Source: Arthrobacter sulfonylureivorans
Lineage (GTDB): Bacteria; Actinomycetota; Actinomycetes; Actinomycetales; Micrococcaceae
NCBI GenBank assembly: GCA_004000035.1
Contig: RJAE01000002.1
Coordinates: 248,001 to 312,000 of the forward strand
Reading direction: 5' to 3'
Length of the DNA: 64,000 nt
Translations under genes and position numbers: made by a program
Notes under the pieces: generated by a model
Database searches by the model: none
What the model was told of the DNA's origin: nothing
The model's input: the letters and a program-made list of their open reading frames with translations, nothing else
In this document: piece after piece, positions 49,821 through 58,318 of the stretch
How the letters are laid out: every line of letters begins with the position of its first letter
How positions within the stretch are numbered: position 1 is the first letter of the stretch

Positions 49821-50285
49821 CTAATCATTCACCGCCGCGCTGGCTGGTCTGCCTCTGGCAGACGTGGTGCCGTTGAGTGTCGCCAGCGCCTGTCGCAGCG
49901 CAGTACTCGAGGTGTGCACTGTGTACGGAAAATAGATCACCGAGACGCCAACGGTGGCGAAATCCCGCTCTAGCCGGCGGCCCTTCTCGGTGTCCTTCCA
50001 GTCGTCGCCCTTGAAGAAAACGTCAAAGCCGACATCAGCCCACGTCTGCAGGCGGTCCGGCGAGACTTCGGCCACTGCCCGGTCCACGTAAGTGATGTGG
50101 CGGACGATTTCCAGGCGCTCCTGCAGCGGCACTAGCGGGTAGCGCCCCTTGGTCGCGAAACAGATTTCGTCGGAGACGGCGCCGGCAATGAGATAGTCGC
50201 ACTGCGAGCGCGCCTGGCGAAGAATATTTAGATGCCCGACGTGGAACAAGTCGAACGCTCCCGCGGCGTAGCCAACTACAGTCAT
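49821..50285 (-). CDS. Cytidylyltransferase-like nucleotidyltransferase (TagD family)
   Basis: 154 residues from ATG 50285, with GGGGGA upstream; an earlier in-frame ATG at 50366 lacks family similarity. The HxGH nucleotide-binding motif is in GAFDLFHVGHLNILRQA. The VSDE stretch, VPLQERLEIVRH and FKGDDWKDTEKG are typical of glycerol-3-phosphate cytidylyltransferases and relatives, although RYPLV replaces the usual RT-x-I-P segment partly. It would form a CDP-alcohol from CTP and an alcohol phosphate. The CDP-alcohol phosphatidyltransferase gene two genes downstream is a natural user. The substrate (glycerol-, ethanolamine- or other phosphate) is unknown. Confidence 0.88.
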   Translation of the reverse strand: MTVVGYAAGAFDLFHVGHLNILRQARSQCDYLIAGAVSDEICFATKGRYPLVPLQERLEIVRHITYVDRAVAEVSPDRLQTWADVGFDVFFKGDDWKDTEKGRRLERDFATVGVSVIYFPYTVHTSSTALRQALATLNGTTSARGRPASAAVND

Positions 50286-50602
50286 GCCCAATCCCCCAGA
50301 ACGTATCCCCAACGTTGTTGCCATCAACGCCTTGCGCAGCGTCTGCTTGGCCACAACCGGATTCACGGATCGTTTACCGCTCCGTTACCTCAAGGCACAG
50401 CCTAGGAAGAATCAGCTGTGCACACATGAGTGGGTGGTACGTAAGTCAGCCGGACAGATTACTCACTGCACGTCGCGCAATACTTACGCCCGTCCCGCCT
50501 GTACTCGCAGTAGGGCGGCTGCCCACAGCGTGCGGGCTATCTGCCGCCGGATGGGCGATGCCCTGCACCCGTGCGGAGCCTCGGCTGCCGAGGTTCACGC
50601 TC
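50286..50602. other. Intergenic stretch within the polysaccharide region
   Basis: About 317 bases separate the cytidylyltransferase gene from the polymerase/ligase gene. No coding frame looks real. It contains a perfect 6-bp hairpin (CCTCGG / CCGAGG at 50579-50593) ten bases after the polymerase stop on the minus strand, and presumably a promoter for the following five genes. I could not identify clear -10/-35 elements. Confidence 0.4.
50579..50593 (-). terminator. Short hairpin after the polymerase/ligase gene
   Basis: Six perfect base pairs with a three-base loop lie just downstream of the stop at 50603 on the minus strand. No T-tract follows, so it is a weak terminator candidate. Confidence 0.35.
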
Positions 50603-51820
50603 TCATGGTGCTTTCGCGAGGTGATCCTTCGGTCCAACGGGCCCGTCGTCTGCTGGGTGAAAGGGCCGGGCGCTGGCCTTTTCCAGCAGCACGGACAAGG
50701 TGAAGAAGACCACGAAGTCGACGCTGGCATCCACCAGGCCGTTCTCGGTCACGCTACGGAACAGGATGAACAGCAGCGCCCCATTCGTGAAGGTCCCCAG
50801 CTGCGGCGTGCGCAGGCTGTCCCAGCTGGTGCGTGCCACCCACAGTGCCAGCAGCGCAGCTCCGACCAGTCCTGCCTGGGCCAGCGCCGAAATCCAACTG
50901 GAATCGAAAACCTGCTCGTCCCAATACTGGCCGAGCACGGCAATCTGCTTCACCGAGAGCCCGCTGCCCACCCATCTTTCCCAGGTGTCGAAGGGAATCT
51001 CCAACACCGCTTCCCAGCTGATGGTGCGCGAATTCAGCGTGACCAGCGAGGCGCTGTCCCCTCGATTCACGATATTTGCCAGGGTGGGTGTGTACGCGAT
51101 GATCGCGAAAATGGCGGGCACCGCCACCAGCACCATGGCGGCGACGGCGATGGGTGGCCTGCGCACCTGCAGCAGGACCACCAGCATCGCGGCGACCAGT
51201 GCGAAGATTGCCGTCCTGGATCCGGTGGCCAGGACCAGTCCCGAAAGTCCCGCGAAAATCACCAGCAGCCTGCCCGAGGCACGGCCATGGACAATCTCGT
51301 GCAGCACGCCCAGGGCGGGAAGGCCGCACAGCGAGGCGATGTCGTTGGGCGACAACGGCGGGATGCCCCCGCCCAGCCTTCCACCGGAGAGCATAAGACC
51401 GAGGCCGGTGATGGCGCTGAACGCTCCCACCACCGCCATGGCTGCAAGCAGTGATGTCACGGCCAGCCGGGCCGGGAACGACAACAGCACAACGATGACC
51501 GTGGCCGCCAACAGCACAACACGGATGGCCAGTACGGCAGAGGCCTCCGTGTTCCCCTGCGCGTAAGCACCGATGGCTGAAACCGCCACGATCAACAGCA
51601 GCAGGCCCAGCGAGCGCCCACCCAGCGGTTGTCGCTCCCGGGTGCGGATGAGCACAACCACGGCCACCAGCAGCGCAACGCACTGGATCAGTGCCTTGAT
51701 CACGACCACCGGATCGGCGCCGCCGCTATAGATGCTGCCCTGCCGCCAGCGGACCAGGCTGACGACGACCAGGAGCCAGATCACGAACGGGATGACTGGC
51801 TTGGCGCCGGATCTAGGCAT
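50603..51820 (-). CDS. O-antigen ligase/Wzy-type polymerase membrane protein
   Basis: 405 residues from ATG 51820, overlapping the previous gene by eight bases. About ten to twelve TM helices surround a large external loop. The family-typical segment is seen late (NSRTISWEAVLEIPFDTWERWVGSGLSVKQIAVLG), where polymerases and ligases carry R-x3-W and a polar loop, and the earlier GSRTAIFALVAAML matches the conserved R-T stretch. Such proteins join lipid-linked repeat units or attach the polymer to an acceptor at the outer face of the membrane. With the flippase and Wzz-like gene nearby, a Wzx/Wzy-type pathway is indicated. Whether it polymerises or ligates cannot be decided here. Confidence 0.88.
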   Translation of the reverse strand: MPRSGAKPVIPFVIWLLVVVSLVRWRQGSIYSGGADPVVVIKALIQCVALLVAVVVLIRTRERQPLGGRSLGLLLLIVAVSAIGAYAQGNTEASAVLAIRVVLLAATVIVVLLSFPARLAVTSLLAAMAVVGAFSAITGLGLMLSGGRLGGGIPPLSPNDIASLCGLPALGVLHEIVHGRASGRLLVIFAGLSGLVLATGSRTAIFALVAAMLVVLLQVRRPPIAVAAMVLVAVPAIFAIIAYTPTLANIVNRGDSASLVTLNSRTISWEAVLEIPFDTWERWVGSGLSVKQIAVLGQYWDEQVFDSSWISALAQAGLVGAALLALWVARTSWDSLRTPQLGTFTNGALLFILFRSVTENGLVDASVDFVVFFTLSVLLEKASARPFHPADDGPVGPKDHLAKAP

Positions 51821-53195
51821 TCACATCAGCGTCGCGGACCCGCGAATGCCGGCCGGCCGCTGCCTCCGCCCGATGGATGAGCGGCACCGCAGATGGCCGC
51901 CTGCGCAATGGTACCCCCGTCATGACCACCCCTTGGGGCGGATTCCCTGCCGCGGCCAGTTCCGCAAAGGTCCGTCGCAGATCGTCCCTTTTGGTCTTAC
52001 CGTAGCGGCAGATGACCAACGTGTGATCCGCGGAGGGAACCAACTGCTGCGCGTTCAACGGACTGGAGGTTACAGCGCTTTCGGCCAGCGTCATATCGAA
52101 ACGCGCCTTGAGTTCGTCCAGGACGGGCACAGCTTGACGCGCCCTGTCGAGGCTGCGGCCTATCCCTTCCTCAGGTTTGCCCGCCAAGATATAGGAGACC
52201 GGTCCGGCCTCGTCGGTCCGTATGGCGGCGGCAAGGTCCGCCCTCCCGCTGAGGACTTCGGCCAGACCAGCGCCGTCCGGCTCCTGCCCGAAGGCCGGAG
52301 ACAGTGCCGAGTCGGTTTCCAAGACGCAGATGTTCTTACCCATGCCCGCCACCATCAGCGCGAAATTCCCGCGCTGGAAACTGGCGCCGGCCCCGGGCGA
52401 AGCAGGGACCAGCAGCAGCAGCGGTGGCAGTTCCGTGTGTCCTGCCAACAGCAGGTTGGTGAGAAGTTCGCGGTGCGCCATCCAATGCTTGCTGTTACTG
52501 GCCCACCCACCCGGTTGGCCGGCCCGGTTCCGGTAGCGGGGCAGATGTCCCACTACCGCCATCCCGACTGCCGACTGGACGTCACGGCTTGTGCGCAGTC
52601 GGGAGTCCAACCGGAAGGCCGCTATGGCGAAGAGCAACCCGGCCGACAACCCGATCAAGGCTCCGACCGCCACATTGAGGGTGGTCCGCGGCGAGGTAGG
52701 ACCGGCCGGCGGCGACGCAGGGACTGTGAGCTCCGGGGCCACCGTAACCCTGCTGTCTCCGGAGGTGGTTTCCAGCCGCCGAATGTGCCGGCCAAGGTGT
52801 TCGGCCACCGCATTGGCAATATTGGCCGCCATCTGCGGTTCGGCTGACTGGGCGGTGACATTGAGGAACACCGTCTCCAGCGGGTTGTCTGCCTCGATGC
52901 TTGTCCTGAGCTCGCTCAGGCTGAGCTCAAGGTCAAGTTCGCGGATCACCGGTTCCAGGACTTCCGGGCTCTTGACCAAGCTCGGATAGGACTTGACCCG
53001 CTGCAGGCTGAACTGGGATCTTTCATAGGCTGACCCGGAGCCTGTTTCGACCTTCACGAAAAGGGTGGCATGGGCTTCATAGACCCTGGGCATCGCACTG
53101 CTGGCTGCCAAGGCGCCGCCGATCCCTGCCAGCGTTAGAACAAGGATGATGACCCAGCGGCTGACAAATGCCCGGCCGTAGTCGCGCAATTCCAT
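51813..53195 (-). CDS. Wzz-type chain-length protein with a degenerate BY-kinase domain
   Basis: 460 residues from ATG 53195 (GGTGGGAG upstream). Two TM segments (about 13-32 and 172-194) flank an extracellular Wzz domain with a Pro-rich end (PASPPAGPTSPR). The cytoplasmic part looks like a tyrosine autokinase, but its motifs are broken: the Walker A region is ASPGAGASF at 265-273, with Ala271 in place of the essential Lys; the Walker A' site reads VLETD; the Walker B Asp is replaced (TLAES). No Tyr-rich tail exists. It probably controls chain length without kinase activity. It overlaps the polymerase gene by eight bases and belongs to the same transcript. Confidence 0.88.
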   Translation of the reverse strand: MELRDYGRAFVSRWVIILVLTLAGIGGALAASSAMPRVYEAHATLFVKVETGSGSAYERSQFSLQRVKSYPSLVKSPEVLEPVIRELDLELSLSELRTSIEADNPLETVFLNVTAQSAEPQMAANIANAVAEHLGRHIRRLETTSGDSRVTVAPELTVPASPPAGPTSPRTTLNVAVGALIGLSAGLLFAIAAFRLDSRLRTSRDVQSAVGMAVVGHLPRYRNRAGQPGGWASNSKHWMAHRELLTNLLLAGHTELPPLLLLVPASPGAGASFQRGNFALMVAGMGKNICVLETDSALSPAFGQEPDGAGLAEVLSGRADLAAAIRTDEAGPVSYILAGKPEEGIGRSLDRARQAVPVLDELKARFDMTLAESAVTSSPLNAQQLVPSADHTLVICRYGKTKRDDLRRTFAELAAAGNPPQGVVMTGVPLRRRPSAVPLIHRAEAAAGRHSRVRDADVNA

Positions 53196-53300
53196 TGCTC
53201 CCACCTTTCCAGTGCCCCAACCGGAGGTGTACACAACATAGCACCCGCTTCACCCCGGCGGCGGCCTGCGTTCCCGCACCGTTGCGCTCCCGTTGTACCG

Positions 53301-53331
53301 CCGGCCGGTCGTGCCATCCACGTCCGGCCGG
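53301..53331. terminator. Hairpin after the giant propeller gene
   Basis: CCGGCCGG occurs at 53301-53308 and 53324-53331; each copy is self-complementary, so they pair into an 8-bp stem with a 15-base loop, 19 bases past the stop on the minus strand. No T-tract follows. It may attenuate reading into the Wzz-like gene. Confidence 0.4.
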
Positions 53332-53350
53332 AGGGGTGCGTGCGGTGGTA

Positions 53351-56300
53351 TCATTCAGCCCGAGCCTGGCCCACCCAGAGATTGTCCCAGAGGGAGTGGA
53401 CCGGTGCGTTGGTAGCCGAGCCTGACAGGTAGGCTCCCACTCCGATCCGTCCCGGCACCTGCAGGCCCGGGGACGAGTCGGAAGCCGTCAACTGCCACTG
53501 CGCGGGTTCCGAGGAGGCCTGGCCCCAAATCTTGAACTTTATCTGGGTGGGCGAGGTCCCGGTGGCCTGCACCCTGGCGTTAAGCAACTCCCCTGGCTGG
53601 ACCGCCAGCCCCGAAATGACCGTCTCGTTGGCGATGACCGTCTCGACGCCGTTGAGCACGCGGTACAGGCTCACCGCCACCTGGCCGCTGGCACGGAACC
53701 GGACTGCTGCCTCGTACCTGCCCACATCCGGCACCTCGCGGACGACGATGTGATTGTAAACGCCGCCGCCCGTGGCCGCCTTATCGTTGCCGAGTTGGAC
53801 GGCGATTTCCGTGTTGCTGGCCTCGACTCCCGGCAGCGTGACCCTCGGGCCCGCACCGGGACTGCCCATTCGGAGCCGACCTTGGCCGTCCACCACGCTC
53901 AAGTTGGCCGCCGACCCGACGCGCTGCCAGGATCCCCCTGCGTCTGCCTGGCCCCAGCCGCCGGTGACACTGCGGCCGAACGTGTCCTGCGCGTAAGCGA
54001 GTGGTTCCTGGCTGGCTTCCACTGAAATCGTCCGGGATACCGGTGCTTTGGCTCCGGCGTTGTCGCTGACCGTCAGCGACACCTCGTAGTCGCCTGCGGC
54101 GGCATACTGGTGTTTGACCGAGGCCCCCGTTCCTTGGCTGCCGTCACCGAAGTCCCAGGCGTAGGATTCCACCATGCCATCCGGATCGTTGGAATCGGCG
54201 GCGTCAAAGCTGACTTCCAGCCCGTCCACCGTGGACGTGAAGACGGCTACCGGAGCAGCATTGGCCACGGTGATGTCCTCGGTATAGCTCCCGGTGCCGC
54301 CGGTGCTGTCGGTCACCACGAGGGTGACCGTGTAGGTGCCGTCGGCGGCGAAGGCGTGGCTGATCGTGGCTCCCTCTGCGCTCTTGCCGTCGCCGAAGTC
54401 CCACACGTAGCTGGTCACCGTGCCGTTGGGCGAGCTGGAGCCGGATGCATCCAGCCGGATGTTCCTGCCGGTGACCTCCTTGCTGAAGATGGCTCCCGGC
54501 CCCTCGGGCGCGTTGACCGTCAGGCTCTGGGTCAGTGTGCTCCTGGCTCCCAGGTCGTCGGTCACGGTCAGCACGGCGTCATAAGTGCCGGCCTTCGCAT
54601 AGCGGTGCGAGACGGTATTGCCGCTGCCGGCGTTGCCGTCGCCGAAGTCCCAGGCATACCCGGAGACCTCGCCGTCGGGATCCTCCGATGCGCCCGCGTC
54701 GAAAGCAGCGTCCAGCCCATCGGTGCTGAAACTGAACGCAGCGGACGGCGCTGCATTAACCACGGCCAGCTGAACGGTGGCAGCAGCCGAACCGCCGTCG
54801 TTGTCTGTGACGGTCAGGGTGACCTGGTATTCGCCGCCGGCGGTGTATCGGTGCGAGGGATTGACGCCCGTGCCCGTACCGCCGTCACCGAAATCCCACG
54901 CATAGCTGGCTATCGTGCCGTCGGTATCCGCCGATCCGGCGGCGTCGAAGGCGACCCGCAGCCCGGTGGCAGTGCTGGTCAGGGACGCCGTCGGAGCCTC
55001 GTTCGGCCGGGCCGTGGTCACAGCCGACTGCTTGCTCGCAGTGGCGCCGCCGTCGTCCGTGACGGTCAGGGTGACGGTGTAGGTTCCCACCTCGGTGTAG
55101 AGGTGTTGGATCCCTGCCCCTTCGCCCGTCGTACCGTCGCCGAAGTCCCATCGGTAGGTGACGATCCGGCCGTCTGCATCGGCCGAGTCCCGCCCGTCGA
55201 AAACGACATTCTTGCCGTCGACGACGCTGCTGAAGTCCGCGACCGGGGCCTTGTTCAGGGTCCCGCCGAACGCGTAGTGCGCCTGGACCTGCTCCAGCGT
55301 CAGGGCAGTCGTATATACGGCGGCTTCATCAATGGTGCCCGCGAAATAGCCGCTGGAGGCCCCGTCCCAGACGCGGTCCCCGCCGATGCGCCAGTATCCC
55401 GTGTAAGGTTCGGCTGCGGTCTGCGGATGCGTGCCGGCAAGCATGCCGTCCACATATAGCTTCATTCCCGCCTCGGACTGGGTCGCCACCACGTGGTGCC
55501 ACTTGTTGTCGTTGTACGGCAGGGAGGTTGTGGTGGTGTTGAGCACCCCGGTATAGGTGCCGAAGGTCAGTTTTCCGTCATCGCGCATATAGACGTGACG
55601 GTCGTAGCTATTAGAGAGCCCGCTGTTCGAGTTGCCGAAGCCAATGATCTTGCCGCCGCTGACGGTGCTCGTCTTGAACCACGCCTCAGTGGAGTAGACC
55701 CGGGGGTTGCTGACAGAGTTGCTGGCGGCGGCCATCCCGCTGGAGCCGTCGAAGGTGAAGGCTTTGCCGCCCGGACCGGTCATGGCACCCGGCGCTCCCG
55801 CCGTCACTCCGCCCAGAACGTTGGCGGCGTTCGCGGACAGGCTCGTGTCTGCAGCGGTCGGCCCGCCGGCGTCTTCCAGCCGCCAATACAGTGCAGGATC
55901 GTCCCGGAAGACCGCCGCCCCGTAGCCGTCTGTTGGCACCGGTGCGATATCCGGTGTACGTCCACTGGCCCGATAATGGTCGGCAACGGTTAGGCGGTCA
56001 AGCGCGGTCGGGTAGATCGCAACTTCGTCGAGATTGCCGGTGAATCGAGTAGAGCTCGGCTGGTTCGGCCAACCATTAAGATTGTCGCCGCCGACCCGCC
56101 AGTAGCCACCGTATTTTTGTCCCGATGTCACGTCGGAGCGCTCGGCGACGCGCACACCATCGACATAGAGAACCATGCCTTTGGAACCCAAGGTGGCAGT
56201 CAGCTGATGCCACTGGCCGTCGTTGTAGCTCTTCGAAGAGTTGACCGTGGCGGCATAACCCAGCCATGTTCCGAACCAGAGTCGGCCGGAATTATCCATC

Positions 56301-58318
56301 CAGACGTGACGGTCATAGCTGCCCGAGTCACCGGTTCGCGCATTGCCGTAGCCGACGATCTTGCCGCCGCTGGTTGAAGTGGTCTGGAACCACGTTTCCA
56401 CCGAGAACGTGTCCGGTGCCTCGGCAAAGTTCCGGGTGGCAATCGATGCCGTGGCCGCGCCGCTGAAGCTCGAGGCGGTGTTGCCTGGGACCGCCCCATC
56501 GACGGAGCGGTCCACCCCGGCGCCGGCATCGCCGTCGTTAAACCCGGCGTGGTCGAAGGCAACGGTGCCCGAGGCCTCGTTCAGTGGATAGTAGGTCGAG
56601 GCGCCATCCGCTTTGATGGCGTCGCCGTAAGCGTTCGGAGCCGTGGCGGTCACCGTCACCGGTGCGGACCGCGGACCGATGTACTCGTTGCCGGAGGGGT
56701 CCTTGACCCTGATCCGATACGTGTGCGTGGCACCCGGCGTGCGTCCGGTGTCGACGAAGCCGACCGACTTCTTCTTCCACCAGATTGAGGGTTCGTTGAG
56801 GACGGCGATGGCCGTCAGGCTGTTGTCCCGGAGGACTTCATAAGTGAGTGTTGCGTCGTCATAGTCCCAGGTGGTGGGCCAGGCGACGCGCACGGATCCG
56901 GCCGAGAGCGAAACGGTCGACGGTTTGAGTTCGGCGGTGTACTCCGGCCGCATCTTGTTCGGTGCGACAGTGCGGGAAGCAAATACGGCCAGCCCCTGTT
57001 GTGCAACTCCGTTCACCGACGTGAATTCCCCGCCGGCAACGAGATAGGTGTCGTTATTGGCTAGTGCCCACCCGCCCTGGTATTGGCCGGTGAAGAAGCC
57101 GGTGTTAAGTGCGGGGTACCAGTGCAGCAACGTGGGAACAGGCTGGCCGGAGTACGTGCTGTTGCTGCCCGGCGGTGCCTGGTCCGTTCCGGTAGCAAAG
57201 GTGGTTTCCGCGAGTGCCCGCTTCCAAACCTGCGGATCCTCCTCCGGAAACTCACCCAGGGAGGAACAGTCATGTGCGTGCGAGACGCTGTACATGACCT
57301 GGTCCATCACCGCGATATCAGAGGTGGAGCCGTAGCAATTGTCCATCCAGATCAGGTCGCCGGTCTTGAAGTCGGCCGCGAACCGGCCGTCGAACCAGTG
57401 CCCGCCCATTCCATTGGCCCCGGCATAGACGACACCGTCTTTTTCGATCATCTGGGTCACCCAAGAAGTATCAACCCCTCGGGTTTGCGGGATCGGAGTG
57501 CTGGTCCAGGGCAGTGACGCACCAGTGATCCCGTGCACAGCCCCGATTCCGATTTTGCGCTCACCATTGAGCTGTTGAAACCTACCTCCGATGACGACTC
57601 TGCTGTTGTCAGCCGCGGCGATGACACCGTGGACGATGCTGTCAACGACAGGCGCCCACGGAAGGAGCGCACCGTTCGAACGGTTGAGGGCAGCCACATT
57701 TAGCCGGGATTGGCCTCCCGCGCTGCGGAAGGAGCCGCCGATGTAGACGGTGCTCGCGGTGATGGAGATGGTCTCCACCTGACCGCCGACGCTTGTGCTG
57801 AAGCTTTGCACGGCCCCGGTGCCAAGATCGAATGCTGCAAGCTTGCTGCGCGGCTGGCCGCCTACGGCGCTGAAGTCGCCACCGACAAAAATCTGTGTCT
57901 TGTCCGGGCTAATTTCCACGTCCTTCCCCTGGGCATTGAGGTTCGGGTTCCAGGGCAGGATCTTCCCCGTCGTGATCTCAAACGCCATGGCGTTGTTCCG
58001 GACTACTTCGCCCGCGCCTCCGGCTGCAACTCCGGAGGGCCGGGCCCGGGTAAAGCTCCCTACTGCGTAGGCTGTGTTCCCGTTGACCGCCGTGCTCCAG
58101 ACCACTCCGTTGATTTGGGGGGTAGGCAAAACGTCCGCGCTCACCGTCTGTGGCAGCGTGATGCCCTCCGTTGGTGGCTCCGCCGCGTGGGCTGGTGCCG
58201 CAGCAAACAAGCTGGCCAGCATGGCTGCGGCGATCAGGAGCCCCTGGCTCCGCCGGATACGTCCCCGCACCGCGGATGCGCCTTGGTGTGCGTGCAAATT
58301 CCGTGTGGATTCAAACAT
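53351..58318 (-). CDS. Giant secreted beta-propeller/LamG/PKD surface protein (copy 1)
   Basis: 1655 residues from ATG 58318, which overlaps the flippase stop by eight bases. A Sec signal peptide ends near AHA-AEP. Propeller blades occupy about 60-450 (NTAYAVGSFTRARPSG, QIFVGGDFSAVGG, TVYIGGSFRSAGG), followed by an FN3-like domain, two LamG domains (about 575-800 and 810-1020), five PKD domains (about 1025-1445; each with WDFGDG) and a jelly-roll tail (DTFGRSVTGGWGQADAGGSW). It is a longer paralogue of the protein at 43635-46913. No sortase signal or C-terminal membrane anchor is seen. LamG and PKD domains usually bind glycans or act as spacers, so a role on or in the exopolysaccharide is likely but unproven. 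Confidence 0.9.
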   Translation of the reverse strand: MFESTRNLHAHQGASAVRGRIRRSQGLLIAAAMLASLFAAAPAHAAEPPTEGITLPQTVSADVLPTPQINGVVWSTAVNGNTAYAVGSFTRARPSGVAAGGAGEVVRNNAMAFEITTGKILPWNPNLNAQGKDVEISPDKTQIFVGGDFSAVGGQPRSKLAAFDLGTGAVQSFSTSVGGQVETISITASTVYIGGSFRSAGGQSRLNVAALNRSNGALLPWAPVVDSIVHGVIAAADNSRVVIGGRFQQLNGERKIGIGAVHGITGASLPWTSTPIPQTRGVDTSWVTQMIEKDGVVYAGANGMGGHWFDGRFAADFKTGDLIWMDNCYGSTSDIAVMDQVMYSVSHAHDCSSLGEFPEEDPQVWKRALAETTFATGTDQAPPGSNSTYSGQPVPTLLHWYPALNTGFFTGQYQGGWALANNDTYLVAGGEFTSVNGVAQQGLAVFASRTVAPNKMRPEYTAELKPSTVSLSAGSVRVAWPTTWDYDDATLTYEVLRDNSLTAIAVLNEPSIWWKKKSVGFVDTGRTPGATHTYRIRVKDPSGNEYIGPRSAPVTVTATAPNAYGDAIKADGASTYYPLNEASGTVAFDHAGFNDGDAGAGVDRSVDGAVPGNTASSFSGAATASIATRNFAEAPDTFSVETWFQTTSTSGGKIVGYGNARTGDSGSYDRHVWMDNSGRLWFGTWLGYAATVNSSKSYNDGQWHQLTATLGSKGMVLYVDGVRVAERSDVTSGQKYGGYWRVGGDNLNGWPNQPSSTRFTGNLDEVAIYPTALDRLTVADHYRASGRTPDIAPVPTDGYGAAVFRDDPALYWRLEDAGGPTAADTSLSANAANVLGGVTAGAPGAMTGPGGKAFTFDGSSGMAAASNSVSNPRVYSTEAWFKTSTVSGGKIIGFGNSNSGLSNSYDRHVYMRDDGKLTFGTYTGVLNTTTTSLPYNDNKWHHVVATQSEAGMKLYVDGMLAGTHPQTAAEPYTGYWRIGGDRVWDGASSGYFAGTIDEAAVYTTALTLEQVQAHYAFGGTLNKAPVADFSSVVDGKNVVFDGRDSADADGRIVTYRWDFGDGTTGEGAGIQHLYTEVGTYTVTLTVTDDGGATASKQSAVTTARPNEAPTASLTSTATGLRVAFDAAGSADTDGTIASYAWDFGDGGTGTGVNPSHRYTAGGEYQVTLTVTDNDGGSAAATVQLAVVNAAPSAAFSFSTDGLDAAFDAGASEDPDGEVSGYAWDFGDGNAGSGNTVSHRYAKAGTYDAVLTVTDDLGARSTLTQSLTVNAPEGPGAIFSKEVTGRNIRLDASGSSSPNGTVTSYVWDFGDGKSAEGATISHAFAADGTYTVTLVVTDSTGGTGSYTEDITVANAAPVAVFTSTVDGLEVSFDAADSNDPDGMVESYAWDFGDGSQGTGASVKHQYAAAGDYEVSLTVSDNAGAKAPVSRTISVEASQEPLAYAQDTFGRSVTGGWGQADAGGSWQRVGSAANLSVVDGQGRLRMGSPGAGPRVTLPGVEASNTEIAVQLGNDKAATGGGVYNHIVVREVPDVGRYEAAVRFRASGQVAVSLYRVLNGVETVIANETVISGLAVQPGELLNARVQATGTSPTQIKFKIWGQASSEPAQWQLTASDSSPGLQVPGRIGVGAYLSGSATNAPVHSLWDNLWVGQARAE
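54005..55255 (-). repeat. Five tandem PKD-coding repeats
   Basis: The WDFGDG-encoding core recurs at about 54148, 54394, 54643, 54889 and 55141, so the unit is 246-252 bases (about 82-84 codons). The copies differ in sequence, indicating an old duplication rather than a recent one. Confidence 0.85.

Noticed and set aside
54005-55255. Regular 246-252 bp repeats considered as CRISPR or a DNA satellite
   Set aside because: The unit length and content match PKD protein domains, and the copies differ as coding repeats do.
54110-55459. 449-residue plus-strand frame across the PKD repeats
   Set aside because: Its apparent repeats are reverse-strand images of the PKD codons.
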